Source of the DNA: Bacillus sp. N1-1
GTDB lineage: Bacteria; Bacillota; Bacilli; Bacillales; Guptibacillaceae
Reading direction: 5' to 3'
NCBI RefSeq assembly: GCF_009818105.1
Contig: NZ_CP046564.1
Coordinates: 124,001 to 188,000, forward strand
Length of the DNA stretch: 64,000 nt
In this document: in pieces, positions 33,998 to 42,306 of the stretch
How the letters are laid out: each line of letters begins with the position of its first letter
How positions within the stretch are numbered: position 1 is the stretch's first letter
Program-made: the position numbers and the translations under genes
Notes under the pieces: model-generated
Database searches by the model: none
The model's input: the letters and a program-made list of their open reading frames with translations, nothing else
Told to the model about the DNA's origin: nothing

Positions 33998-34845
33998 AGC
34001 ATTCGTACAGTAAAGGAACACCATTTGAACGAAAAGCTCTTTCAAATATTAATTTATCGATTCCATCAGGCACGTTTCAAACGATTATTGGTCATACTGG
34101 TTCAGGAAAGTCAACGTTAATTCAGCATTTAAATGGACTTCTAAAACCTACACAAGGAAGTATTCAAATTGGTGAGTTTTTCATACAAGCTGGCGTAAAA
34201 GAGAAACGTTTGAAAGCACTGAGAAAACATGTAGGGATCGTTTTTCAATATCCAGAACATCAGCTATTTGAAGAAACCATTGAAAAAGACATTATTTTTG
34301 GGCCGCTTAACTTCGGGGTTTCAGAAGAAGAAGCAAAGAAGCGAGCAGCAAGACTAATTCATCAGGTGGGACTTGATGAATCTTATCTTAGTCGCTCTCC
34401 CTTTGATTTAAGTGGGGGGCAAATGAGACGGGTTGCCATTGCTGGGGTACTAGCGATGAAACCATCCATTCTTATATTGGATGAGCCAACCGCTGGCCTC
34501 GATCCTCGAGGTAGACGTGAAATTATGGATCTCTTTTATCGCCTACATGAAGAAGAGGGGTTAACGACGATTCTTGTAACTCACAGCATGGAAGATGCAG
34601 CGCGTTTTTCAGATGACATTCTGATTATGGAAAAGGGTGGAATCGCCCTGCAAGGTGGCCCGGAGACTATTTTTTCAAATCCTGAAGCTTTAAAAAAACT
34701 AAGCCTTGATGTCCCAGAAACGGTACAATTCATTCATCGCCTGGAAGAACGTTTTACTAAAAATCTTCCTCACAGTGTCTTTACACTTGATGCAGCGGTA
34801 GATGCAGCGTTATCGATTTTGCAGAAGGGAGAGGAGGATTCCTAA
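33973..34845 (+). CDS. ecfA2: Energy-coupling factor transporter ATPase EcfA2
   Basis: Second ECF ATPase, 290 residues. Walker A GHTGSGKST, Q-loop FQYPEHQLFEETI, signature LSGGQMRRVAIAG and Walker B ILILDEPTAGLDP are intact. The start lies inside ecfA1, with AGGAGGAACTGG upstream, and the stop shares a base with the ecfT ATG, so all three genes are coupled. Confidence 0.95.
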   Translation: MDITIKELEHSYSKGTPFERKALSNINLSIPSGTFQTIIGHTGSGKSTLIQHLNGLLKPTQGSIQIGEFFIQAGVKEKRLKALRKHVGIVFQYPEHQLFEETIEKDIIFGPLNFGVSEEEAKKRAARLIHQVGLDESYLSRSPFDLSGGQMRRVAIAGVLAMKPSILILDEPTAGLDPRGRREIMDLFYRLHEEEGLTTILVTHSMEDAARFSDDILIMEKGGIALQGGPETIFSNPEALKKLSLDVPETVQFIHRLEERFTKNLPHSVFTLDAAVDAALSILQKGEEDS

Positions 34846-35639
34846 TGCAAAATATCATTATTGGACAATACGTTCCAGGACAATCCTTTATTCATAAACT
34901 TGATCCGAGAGCTAAGCTTTTAACTGCGTTTCTTTTTGTCATTATTGTATTTTTAGCGAACAATTGGATTACCTATGCATTGCTTGGTGCTTTTACCTTA
35001 CTGGCGATTTTTGTCTCTCAGCTACCTCTTCGCTATATTTATAATGGTCTAAAGCCTATCTTGCTCGTTATCATATTAACGTTTCTCCTTCATGTGTTTT
35101 TAACAAAGGAAGGGACCTTGCTGTTTGATTGGGGATTTCTTGAAGTGTATGAAGGTGGAGTGAAGCAGGGGATTTTTATCTCGCTTCGTTTATTGTTTTT
35201 AATTATGATTACTTCTCTTTTAACACTAACTACGACACCAATTGATATTACGGTAGGGATTGAAACGTTGCTTGGCCCAATGAAAAAAGTGGGCTTACCG
35301 GTTCATGAATTTGCACTAATGATGTCGATTGCGCTTAGGTTCATTCCTACACTTCTTGAAGAGACAGAGAAAATCATGAAAGCTCAATCTGCACGTGGTG
35401 CCCAATTCTCAAGCGGTCCGATTAAAGAACGTTTGAAAAGCATCGTGCCACTTCTTGTACCACTCTTTGTTAGTGCGTTTAAACGAGCAGAAGATCTTGC
35501 CATGGCGATGGAAGCGAGAGGTTACCGCGGCGGAGAAGGTAGAACGAGCATACGTTTACTAAAATGGTCTGGAAAAGATACTACTTTATTCGTGATTCTT
35601 CTCCTGCTCTGTATTAGTTTACTACTGCTAAGAAGTTAG
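34845..35639 (+). CDS. ecfT: Energy-coupling factor transporter transmembrane protein EcfT
   Basis: Membrane scaffold that couples EcfA ATPases to S components, 264 residues with several hydrophobic helices (about 25-65, 72-90, 110-135, 245-262). Two Ala-Arg-Gly coupling motifs are present: QSARGAQFSSG near residue 183 and MEARGYRGGEGRT near 222. TAATG overlap with ecfA2. Confidence 0.95.
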   Translation: MQNIIIGQYVPGQSFIHKLDPRAKLLTAFLFVIIVFLANNWITYALLGAFTLLAIFVSQLPLRYIYNGLKPILLVIILTFLLHVFLTKEGTLLFDWGFLEVYEGGVKQGIFISLRLLFLIMITSLLTLTTTPIDITVGIETLLGPMKKVGLPVHEFALMMSIALRFIPTLLEETEKIMKAQSARGAQFSSGPIKERLKSIVPLLVPLFVSAFKRAEDLAMAMEARGYRGGEGRTSIRLLKWSGKDTTLFVILLLLCISLLLLRS

Positions 35640-35652
35640 GGGAGAATGTGTG

Positions 35653-36393
35653 ATGCAACGTATAAAAATGACGCTCTCTTATGATGGGACGGCTTTTAAT
35701 GGTTATCAGGTGCAGCCAAATGGACGCACAGTTCAGGAGGAACTGCAGCGTGCCTTAAAGCAAATGCACAAAGGTGAAGCCGTCCAGGTTACGGGGTCTG
35801 GAAGAACAGACGCACGGGTGCATGCTTTTGGTCAGGTGATTCATTTTGATACGACACTGTCGATTCCTCTTGAAAATTGGACGAAAGCTTTAAATGCGCA
35901 GCTTCCTGATGACGTGAGGGTTTTACATTCAGAAACCGTATCAAGTGATTTTCATGCCAGATATGACGTTGTTCGAAAAACCTACCAATATCGGGTGCAC
36001 AATCGTGCAGCGCTTGATGTTTTTAGAAGAAACTATGCGGTGCATGAGCCACAGACGCTTGACCTCATGGAGATGAAGCGTGCAGCTGCTTATCTTAGTG
36101 GTGAGCATGACTTCACATCTTTTTGTGCCAGTAAGACAGATGTAAAGAATAAAGTAAGGACGATCTATCGAATTGAGATTGAGCAAGTGCAAGATGAGCT
36201 TGTTTTTACGTTCGAAGGGAGCGGCTTTCTATATAATATGGTCCGCATTCTAATGGGCACTTTGTTTGAGATTGGAAAAGGCCGCCGTTCAGCTGATGAC
36301 ATTCCGATGATCCTTGAAGCAAAGGACCGAAACAAGGCAGGAAAAACGGCTCCTCCCCATGGACTCTATTTATGGAAAGTCTCGTATTCTTAA
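35653..36393 (+). CDS. truA: tRNA pseudouridine synthase A
   Basis: Modifies U38-U40 in the anticodon arm of tRNAs. About 246 residues; the catalytic Asp lies in GSGRTDARVHAFGQ near residue 52, and the C-terminal GSGFLYNMVRILMGTL is typical. Two starts are possible, GTG at 35650 and ATG at 35653; the ATG has better spacing from GGGGAGA. It follows ecfT by 13 bp and appears to be in its operon. Confidence 0.95.
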   Translation: MQRIKMTLSYDGTAFNGYQVQPNGRTVQEELQRALKQMHKGEAVQVTGSGRTDARVHAFGQVIHFDTTLSIPLENWTKALNAQLPDDVRVLHSETVSSDFHARYDVVRKTYQYRVHNRAALDVFRRNYAVHEPQTLDLMEMKRAAAYLSGEHDFTSFCASKTDVKNKVRTIYRIEIEQVQDELVFTFEGSGFLYNMVRILMGTLFEIGKGRRSADDIPMILEAKDRNKAGKTAPPHGLYLWKVSYS

Positions 36394-36418
36394 AAAAGGA
36401 AAGAAAGTTCTCAAACAC

Positions 36419-36447
36419 TTGACATTTGTCTCCCAATATTATAAGAT
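36419..36447 (+). promoter_or_regulatory. Sigma-A promoter of rplM-rpsI
   Basis: TTGACA (36419-36424) and TAAGAT (36442-36447) at 17-bp spacing, 26 bp after the truA stop. Confidence 0.75.
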
Positions 36448-36453
36448 ATTCTT

Positions 36454-36563
36454 TGGTATTTCTACATCCACTTGCCCCGGATTTAGAAATCTGACTGACA
36501 ACTGACAATGAATATTCTGTGGTAGTTTTAAAATAAATTGGATTGATTTTAGGAGGGAAACTC
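36454..36563 (+). promoter_or_regulatory. rplM leader (L13-leader position)
   Basis: A leader of about 110 nt precedes rplM where Firmicutes carry the L13 leader RNA. I see short self-complementary segments around 36480-36525 but could not fold it with certainty, so the identification rests on position and promoter distance. Confidence 0.4.
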
Positions 36564-37001
36564 ATGCGTACAACATTTATGGCTAAAGGCCACGAAGTCG
36601 AGCGCAAATGGTACATCGTTGATGCTGAAGGTCAAACACTTGGCCGTCTTGCTAGTGAAGTAGCAGCGATCCTACGCGGTAAAAATAAAGTAACTTTCAC
36701 ACCTCACGTTGACACTGGTGATCATGTGATCATCCTTAACGCTGAGAAAATTGAACTAACTGGTAACAAACTTAATGACAAGATGTACTACCGTCATAGT
36801 GGACACCCAGGTGGTTTGAAATCAAGAAATGCTCTAGAAATGCGTACTAACCGTTCTGAGCAAATGCTTGAACTTGCAATCAAAGGTATGCTTCCAAAGA
36901 ACAGCCTTGGTCGCCAAATGATTAAAAAGCTTCACGTATTCGCTGGTAGCGAGCACAATCACCAGGCTCAACAGCCTGAAAAATACGAACTAAGAGGATA
37001 A
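36564..37001 (+). CDS. rplM: 50S ribosomal protein L13
   Basis: Early-assembly large-subunit protein, 145 residues, beginning [20 protein letters not shown]. The conserved [19 protein letters not shown] and [15 protein letters not shown] segments are present. The ATG at 36564 follows TAGGAGGG; an in-frame start 21 nt upstream runs through that site. Paired with rpsI. Confidence 0.97.
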   Translation: MRTTFMAKGHEVERKWYIVDAEGQTLGRLASEVAAILRGKNKVTFTPHVDTGDHVIILNAEKIELTGNKLNDKMYYRHSGHPGGLKSRNALEMRTNRSEQMLELAIKGMLPKNSLGRQMIKKLHVFAGSEHNHQAQQPEKYELRG

Positions 37002-37020
37002 TTAAAAGGAGGGAATCAAC

Positions 37021-37413
37021 TTGGCACAAGTACAATACAACGGCACTGGCCGACGTAAACACTCTGTAGCACGCGTACGTTTACTTCCTGGTAACGGACG
37101 TATGGTTATTAACAACCGTGAGATCGACGACTATTTCGATCTTGAAACACTAAAGCTTATCTCTAAGCAACCACTAGTTGAAACTGGCACTGAAGGCACT
37201 TACGATATTTTCGTAAATGTTAGCGGTGGTGGATTCACTGGACAAGCAGGCGCGATCCGTCACGGTATCGCTCGTGCACTATTGCAAGCTGATCCGGAAT
37301 CACGCGCAACACTTAAGAGCGCTGGCTTCCTAACTCGTGATGCTCGTATGAAAGAACGTAAAAAATACGGTCTTAAAGCAGCACGTCGTGCACCTCAGTT
37401 CTCAAAACGTTAA
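37021..37413 (+). CDS. rpsI: 30S ribosomal protein S9
   Basis: S9 lies in the 30S head; its C-terminal tail reaches the P-site tRNA. Length 130 residues, TTG start after AAAAGGAGGG. It starts [19 protein letters not shown] and ends with the invariant [17 protein letters not shown] tail. Confidence 0.97.
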   Translation: MAQVQYNGTGRRKHSVARVRLLPGNGRMVINNREIDDYFDLETLKLISKQPLVETGTEGTYDIFVNVSGGGFTGQAGAIRHGIARALLQADPESRATLKSAGFLTRDARMKERKKYGLKAARRAPQFSKR

Positions 37414-37427
37414 TTTGTTTTATACAA

Positions 37428-37457
37428 AACCTCTGGCTTCTAGCCGGAGGTTTTTTT
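37428..37457 (+). terminator. Terminator of rplM-rpsI
   Basis: AACCTCTGGCT pairs with AGCCGGAGGTT (one G-U pair) with a 3-nt loop, followed by a run of T. Confidence 0.9.
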
Positions 37458-37582
37458 GTGTTCTGCTTTATACATTGAGATTGGCAACATCCCTAAGACT
37501 GAAGGAATTACCAGTTCTTATATCGCATACTCCATGACGCTTGAGTGAGACTAAAACAAAACGAGTCGAGAGGATGGGTGAG

Positions 37583-38020
37583 ATGGACAATGTGATTACC
37601 GTATTTAAAGAACGCCAGCGTCATAAGCGCCTTGAATTCGAACGGAGAGTCTTAATCGAAATATCGCTGAAGGAGTTATCAGATAACATTAGGGATATGT
37701 TTTCTCCATTTTTCTCTGAGGCTATTCTCTACAAAGGTGATGTCGAAAATGTCTGTATGGACATTGCAATCGAAGCGTATTTACTGGGTGCAGAGTATAG
37801 CAAGTTTTCTTATTATGGAGAACCGATGTCGGTGGTGCATAAACGTTGCTTTAAATTGGAGAAAGCGCTCATAGAGGCTCTCTTTGACTATTGGCTTTTT
37901 TGGAAAACGTCAGCAGTGTATGAAGAGTCTTTGCAAATAACGTGTGAAGTATTTGTTTCAAATTGGTGGAAAGCAGGTTGTGAAAAAGGGATGATGAGAC
38001 GTCGCCTTCGCTTGCAATAA
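37583..38020 (+). CDS. DUF2521 family protein (YbaK-like)
   Basis: Unknown function; matches Bacillus YbaK in position between rpsI and cwlD and in the pattern YLLGAEYSKFSYYGEPM and FVSNWWKAGCEKG. The 145-residue product is predicted cytoplasmic and mostly helical with no signal peptide. The ATG at 37583 was chosen because GAGAGG lies 9 nt upstream and the start MDNVITVFKERQRHKRLEFE fits the family; in-frame starts at 37541 and 37574 are poorly placed. Confidence 0.8.
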   Translation: MDNVITVFKERQRHKRLEFERRVLIEISLKELSDNIRDMFSPFFSEAILYKGDVENVCMDIAIEAYLLGAEYSKFSYYGEPMSVVHKRCFKLEKALIEALFDYWLFWKTSAVYEESLQITCEVFVSNWWKAGCEKGMMRRRLRLQ

Positions 38021-38101
38021 TCCGTAAAGTTTAAAGACTAATTCCTTCACCTGTCCCATATAGATAATGTAGGACAAAATAAGGGGCGGTGTTGGAAAAG
38101 A

Positions 38102-38815
38102 ATGAAGAAGTGGTATAAGCGATTTGGCGTTGCCACTGGTATCATCGTGCTGCTATTTATTATTAATTACAAATTTGCGATTGATTCTTCATGGGATGCC
38201 TGGCATCTACCTTTATCAGGTCAGGTTATTGTGATTGATCCTGGTCATGGAGGGGCCGATGGAGGAGCGGTAGGTGATAATGTTGTTGAAAAAGACATTG
38301 CACTTAAAATATCTCTAAAGCTAAGGGATTATCTTCAGGAAGCAGGTGCCCTTGTCATTATGACAAGAGAGACGGATACCGATTTAGCATCTGAAGGAAC
38401 GAAAGGGCTAAGCAATCGAAAAGCTGAAGATTTAAGAAAACGCGTTGAACTTATTAACGAAGGAAGCCATCATCTTTTTGTTAGTATTCATTTAAATGCG
38501 ATTCCATCGTCTCAATGGAGTGGAGCGCAGACTTTTTATAATCCTGTAAATGAAGAAAGTGAGGCATTATCTCGTTTTATTCAAGATGAAATTAAGCGGA
38601 ATTTAGAAAATACCAATCGACTGGCTAAGAACATGGAAAGTGTATATTTACTTAGGGAGGCTGAAATTCCAGGATCTCTTGTTGAGGTAGGCTTTCTTTC
38701 AAATCCCTCGGAGAGAGAACTGTTGAATACAGACACCTACCAGAACAAAGTAGCCGCTTCTATTTATCAAGGGATTATTCGCTATGCGACAAACGAGTCA
38801 GTGCCAGAAGAATAA
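38102..38815 (+). CDS. cwlD: N-acetylmuramoyl-L-alanine amidase CwlD
   Basis: Sporulation amidase needed with PdaA to make muramic-delta-lactam in cortex peptidoglycan, which marks the cortex for germination enzymes. The 237-residue protein has an N-terminal membrane anchor or signal (about 7-24) and an Amidase_3 domain with zinc ligands His49, Glu63 and His130 and catalytic Glu195. In B. subtilis it is made in sporulation and followed by salA and gerD, as here. The terminator stem begins inside its last codons. Confidence 0.93.
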   Translation: MKKWYKRFGVATGIIVLLFIINYKFAIDSSWDAWHLPLSGQVIVIDPGHGGADGGAVGDNVVEKDIALKISLKLRDYLQEAGALVIMTRETDTDLASEGTKGLSNRKAEDLRKRVELINEGSHHLFVSIHLNAIPSSQWSGAQTFYNPVNEESEALSRFIQDEIKRNLENTNRLAKNMESVYLLREAEIPGSLVEVGFLSNPSERELLNTDTYQNKVAASIYQGIIRYATNESVPEE

Positions 38816-38829
38816 GCACTGACTCGTTT
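38791..38829 (+). terminator. Terminator overlapping the end of cwlD
   Basis: A perfect 14-bp stem (38791-38804 / 38816-38829) with an 11-nt loop; the left arm encodes the last residues of CwlD and the stop is in the loop. A short T-rich tail follows. Confidence 0.75.
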
Positions 38830-38877
38830 TAGTATTTAAAATCCATGAATTTCACGTGAAGCACCGTAGTCAAAACT

Positions 38878-38920
38878 CTCTGAATGATATGTTATACTAA
38901 CAATGTAATCGAATTCAGAG
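38878..38920 (+). promoter_or_regulatory. salA promoter region with inverted repeat
   Basis: A good -10, TATACT (38893-38898), lies between the exact 8-bp inverted repeats CTCTGAAT (38878-38885) and ATTCAGAG (38913-38920). No good -35 is visible at 17 bp. The repeats may be an operator; in RNA they could not form, as the left arm precedes the likely start. Confidence 0.45.
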
Positions 38921-38934
38921 AAGGTGGTGCCTAC

Positions 38935-39969
38935 ATGTTAACGAAAGATCAGGTCGTTGAATTACTACAAAAGGTGCAAGATCCTATTTTACATAAAAGT
39001 ATCACGATTCGTGATGTGAAAACGAAGGAAGGCTATGTAAGTGTGAAGGTAGCTCTTGCTCAAACGGAATCGGCTGAGCAAATGAAGGTACAGCAAGAGA
39101 TTGTGAATACGTTAAAGGGTGCTGGAGCGGAATCTGTTGGGTTACGATTTGAACAATTAGCAGACGAAGAACTTCCTGAGGGAACTTCAGCTAATCCTGA
39201 TCTTCCTCCATTGCTTTCTCCGGAAAGTAAAACACAATTTATTGCGGTAGCAAGTGGTAAAGGTGGAGTAGGGAAATCAACGGTTACAGTAAACCTTGCA
39301 ACGTCACTTGCGCGTCTCGGAAAAAAAGTTGGTATTATTGATGCGGATATTTACGGATTTAGCGTTCCAGATATGATGGGGATTGAAACGAGACCTAAAG
39401 TAGAAAATGAAAAAATCTATCCCGTTGAGCGTTTTGGTGTTAAAGTCATGTCGATGGCCTTCTTTGTAGAAGATAATGCTCCTGTTATCTGGCGTGGGCC
39501 AATGCTTGGGAAAATGCTAAATAACTTCTTTAGTGAAGTTGATTGGGGAGAATTAGATTACCTTCTACTTGATTTACCACCAGGAACAGGTGATGTCGCG
39601 CTTGATGTTCATACGATGCTTCCTGCTTCAAAAGAGATCATTGTAACAACGCCGCATGCAACGGCTGCTTTCGTTGCAGCTCGAGCGGGGGCAATGGCGC
39701 TTAAGACGAAACATGAAGTCCTTGGCGTCGTGGAAAATATGGCTTATTTTGAAAGCAAAGTCACTGGTGAGAGAGAGTATGTATTTGGTCAGGGTGGTGG
39801 AGATAAGTTAGCTTCAGAATTATCTACGGATATTCTTGGCAGACTTCCTCTCGGGCAACCAGACTTCGATGAAGCTGAATTTGCTCCGTCAGTTTACCAA
39901 GAAGAACATCCAATTGGCATGCAGTACCTCCAAATTGCTAATGAGATTATCAAAAGAACTGCAGAATAA
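38935..39969 (+). CDS. salA: Mrp/NBP35-type P-loop ATPase (SalA-like)
   Basis: ATPase of the Mrp/ApbC family; in B. subtilis SalA represses scoC and so favours extracellular protease production. 344 residues: an N-terminal DUF59/MIP18-type domain (about 1-85), the deviant Walker A GKGGVGKST near 112, and DADIYG. The CxxC pair used by Mrp-type Fe-S carriers is missing: the expected place reads VVENMAYFESKVTGE. The ATG follows AAGGTGGTG; the in-frame ATG at 38884 lies within the promoter. Position before gerD matches Bacillus. Confidence 0.9.
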   Translation: MLTKDQVVELLQKVQDPILHKSITIRDVKTKEGYVSVKVALAQTESAEQMKVQQEIVNTLKGAGAESVGLRFEQLADEELPEGTSANPDLPPLLSPESKTQFIAVASGKGGVGKSTVTVNLATSLARLGKKVGIIDADIYGFSVPDMMGIETRPKVENEKIYPVERFGVKVMSMAFFVEDNAPVIWRGPMLGKMLNNFFSEVDWGELDYLLLDLPPGTGDVALDVHTMLPASKEIIVTTPHATAAFVAARAGAMALKTKHEVLGVVENMAYFESKVTGEREYVFGQGGGDKLASELSTDILGRLPLGQPDFDEAEFAPSVYQEEHPIGMQYLQIANEIIKRTAE

Positions 39970-39973
39970 AACG

Positions 39974-40005
39974 AAAGGACATGCCTTGAGGCATGTCCTT
40001 TGTCC
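39974..40005. terminator. Bidirectional terminator between salA and gerD
   Basis: AAAGGACATGCC (39974-39985) pairs exactly with GGCATGTCCTTT (39990-40001) around a 4-nt loop. Converging genes lie on both sides; the T-tails are modest in both directions. Confidence 0.75.
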
Positions 40006-40015
40006 TTTCGTTCGG

Positions 40016-40645
40016 TTATTCCTGTCCAGAATTTGAGCTTTCTCCATTCTTTGAATCAGAATTACCACTTCCTTCTTCCTTACTACCACCGGAAGATTTC
40101 AGTTGCTCTGACGTAATTCCTGTAAGCATTTCCTGAATCTTAGCTTGGAATAATGGGCTTTCAAAAGTTTCGGAAATCAAGTCTTTGATTTGTTGGCGAG
40201 ACTGGTTGCTTTCAAGGAGTTGTAAATAGTGCTTTTCCATGACTGGATCTTGCAACAGATCCATCATCTTTTCCTGAAAGTCAGGATCATCCATCAGGGA
40301 TTTGAACAATTCCTTATTCTCTTCCTGAATGTTTTTAGCAAAGTTTTCAACGAAAGTAGGGTCTTTCAACATTTCTTGCCAGTATGCTTTTCCTTCTTCA
40401 GTTGTAAGCACCTTTTGTATGGTTTCTTTCACAAATGGTTGTTCCATAACAAGTTGTTTCTTTATTTCTGCATCTGACAGTACTTCTTGAATGGCTTTCT
40501 TGCCTTCGTCCGACTTCAGAAGGTCGACAAGCATTTTCTTCGTTTCTTCATAATTGGCTTGAGATCCTTCAGCAGAACCTGTGGCACATCCTGCAATCAG
40601 AAGAATAACGAAACATAGTGTGAGTAGTTTGAAACGCTGATACAT
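40016..40645 (-). CDS. gerD: Spore germination lipoprotein GerD
   Basis: Inner-membrane lipoprotein of spores needed for clustering of nutrient germinant receptors. 209 residues: lipoprotein signal peptide ending LLIAG-Cys near residue 19, then a helical middle (about 30-170) and a Ser/Gly/Asn-rich tail. The start MYQRFKLLTL follows AAAGGAGCG; an in-frame TTG 21 nt upstream is in that site. Located on the opposite strand between salA and kbaA, as in B. subtilis. Confidence 0.93.
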   Translation of the reverse strand: MYQRFKLLTLCFVILLIAGCATGSAEGSQANYEETKKMLVDLLKSDEGKKAIQEVLSDAEIKKQLVMEQPFVKETIQKVLTTEEGKAYWQEMLKDPTFVENFAKNIQEENKELFKSLMDDPDFQEKMMDLLQDPVMEKHYLQLLESNQSRQQIKDLISETFESPLFQAKIQEMLTGITSEQLKSSGGSKEEGSGNSDSKNGESSNSGQE

Positions 40646-40677
40646 ATAGATGCGCTCCTTTCTCAAGATCTTATTCT

Positions 40678-40706
40678 TAATATTAGGCGAAACTGTGAAT
40701 TTATAC
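40678..40706 (-). promoter_or_regulatory. Candidate sigma-G promoter of gerD
   Basis: On the minus strand, GTATA (40706-40702) and AATATTA (40684-40678) are 17 bp apart, close to the sigma-G pattern G-H-A-T-R / CATNHTA with one mismatch in the -10. gerD is forespore-expressed in B. subtilis, which agrees. Confidence 0.45.
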
Positions 40707-40794
40707 CCGGTGAATAAAGGAAGGGTGGCAATTTAAAAGTGGCATTGGTACAATTCAACATAGAAGCACCATTAACGTTCACGGGGGTTTGATT

Positions 40795-41397
40795 TTGAAA
40801 ACAAGAAATCTTGTTTATTTATTTTTTACAACCCTTCTGATTGGATCAACAGCTGGTATGCTTACAGGTCTTGTTTTAGACTGGTCACAATACTGGGCAG
40901 ATCTGAAAAATGGAGAAATATTATCGTTCCTAATCGTCATACTTTGGTTATTAGGAGTATCGAGCATCTTTAGTTTGATTAGTCAGATGGGGTTTTTTGC
41001 TTATTTAACGATTCACCGATTTGGTCTTGGTATTTTCAAATCAGTCAAACTCTGGAATACAATCCAGGTAGTGTTGATTGCAGTAGCTTTATTTGATTTA
41101 GTCTATTTCCGCTATGAGGTATTTGCAGAAGAGGGAGAAAGTGTGATTAGCTACATACTCATTGCGTTATTTCTTTTAGCTGTCGGACTTGTTACGGCAT
41201 ATGTGAAGCAAAAAGAAACGAATAAGCAGGCGTTTATCCCCGCTCTTTTCTTTATTGTCGTTGTCACCATCCTCGAATGGATTCCAGGACTACAAAGCAA
41301 TGATCCAAAGTGGCTCTGGCTTATTTTGATCCCTCTCTTAGTAAGTAATGTATGGCAATTGCTAACACTTCATCGTTTAATTCAAAAAGACGCATAA
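40795..41397 (+). CDS. kbaA: KinB-signalling pathway activation protein KbaA
   Basis: Integral membrane protein needed for the KinB branch of the sporulation phosphorelay in B. subtilis. 200 residues with about six hydrophobic helices (roughly 5-26, 43-62, 85-105, 118-138, 148-165, 172-190). TTG at 40795 was chosen: it gives MKTRNLVYLFFTTLLIG and lies 7 nt after CGGGGG; the earlier TTG at 40789 touches the ribosome-binding site. Placed between gerD and pdaB as in Bacillus. Confidence 0.9.
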   Translation: MKTRNLVYLFFTTLLIGSTAGMLTGLVLDWSQYWADLKNGEILSFLIVILWLLGVSSIFSLISQMGFFAYLTIHRFGLGIFKSVKLWNTIQVVLIAVALFDLVYFRYEVFAEEGESVISYILIALFLLAVGLVTAYVKQKETNKQAFIPALFFIVVVTILEWIPGLQSNDPKWLWLILIPLLVSNVWQLLTLHRLIQKDA

Positions 41398-41401
41398 ACG
41401 A

Positions 41402-41434
41402 AAGCCGCTTTCCGATTGGAAAGCGGCTTATTTT
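41402..41434. terminator. Bidirectional terminator between kbaA and pdaB
   Basis: AAGCCGCTTTCC (41402-41413) pairs exactly with GGAAAGCGGCTT (41418-41429), loop GATT, then ATTTTA. The pdaB stop codon lies in the right arm. Confidence 0.85.
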
Positions 41435-42186
41435 ACTTCTTTACTATTGATGTTGGCGTTAGAAACAAGTTCACTCACCGTTGCGAAAGAATAGCCTTTC
41501 TTCTTTAAAGCAGCAATCACTTCTGGAAGAGCTTCTGCCGTCTGTTTTGCTGAATCGGAAGCATGCATAAGAATAATGTCACCTGGGTCGATCTCTTTCG
41601 TTACATTTTCCACAATGTTCTCTACCCCTGGGTTTTTCCAATCTTCAGAATCAAGACTCCAGTGAATAAGGGTATAGTTAAATTTGTCTGAAATCGTGAG
41701 AACACGCTTATCAAAGTTTCCGTTAGGTGGCCTTAGCAATTGTGGTTCTTCATCGGTTACTTTTTTTATAGCTTCGCTCGAACGAATAATATCCTTCTTG
41801 ATCTCCTCATCTTTCATGGTTGTGTAGTTCTCGTACCGATAACCAAGGTTACCAATTTCGTGGCCGTCTTTCGCTATTTGTTCGACTACTTCAGGATGAC
41901 GCTCTGCCCAAGCGCCAGAAATAAAAAAAGAAGCTTTAACATTGTGTTGTTTTAATTCTTCAAGTATCGGGATCGCTTTTGTTTCACCCCAACTAATGTC
42001 AAAGGTTAAGGCAAGGCGTTTATCATCACTCTTTACCTGATCCACAGCGAGCGGAACATCATTATTTGTAAAAACAGCGAGGTCTCCACCTTCGACAAAA
42101 AGAATAATGGCAGCAAAGAAAGCAGCCGCTACAATAATAAGGCCTTGTTTAATTCTGATCCCATTCCAAATCCAAAAAAACTTCAT
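41428..42186 (-). CDS. pdaB: Polysaccharide deacetylase family sporulation protein PdaB
   Basis: NodB-fold protein needed for keeping spores viable after completion of sporulation in B. subtilis. 252 residues: N-terminal membrane anchor (about 14-31) and NodB domain from residue 57. Asp63 of TFD is kept, but the following metal-site Asp is Ile64, and the usual HxxxH pair is replaced by NLGYRY (about 113-118), as in B. subtilis PdaB, so ordinary metal-dependent deacetylation is doubtful. ATG chosen for the strong AAGGGGGTG just upstream. Confidence 0.92.
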   Translation of the reverse strand: MKFFWIWNGIRIKQGLIIVAAAFFAAIILFVEGGDLAVFTNNDVPLAVDQVKSDDKRLALTFDISWGETKAIPILEELKQHNVKASFFISGAWAERHPEVVEQIAKDGHEIGNLGYRYENYTTMKDEEIKKDIIRSSEAIKKVTDEEPQLLRPPNGNFDKRVLTISDKFNYTLIHWSLDSEDWKNPGVENIVENVTKEIDPGDIILMHASDSAKQTAEALPEVIAALKKKGYSFATVSELVSNANINSKEVK

Positions 42187-42207
42187 TATGCACCCCCTTT
42201 GTCCCAT

Positions 42208-42237
42208 TCATATGCGAAAAGTTTCTTAACTATGTAC
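42208..42237 (-). promoter_or_regulatory. Candidate sigma-G promoter of pdaB
   Basis: On the minus strand, GTACA (42237-42233) and CATATGA (42214-42208) lie 18 bp apart, each one base off the sigma-G pattern. The -10 is about 22 bp from the pdaB start. pdaB is a forespore gene in B. subtilis. Confidence 0.35.
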
Positions 42238-42306
42238 AAACTGTTAAGGACACACATAAATCACAAATCACCTGGTCATACTGGTGTGAGGAAGGAGTGG
42301 TTTTAA

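Noticed and set aside
36206..36616. 136-residue minus-strand frame over the truA end and rplM leader
   Set aside because: No ribosome-binding site, overlaps a good promoter and the rplM start; antisense shadow.
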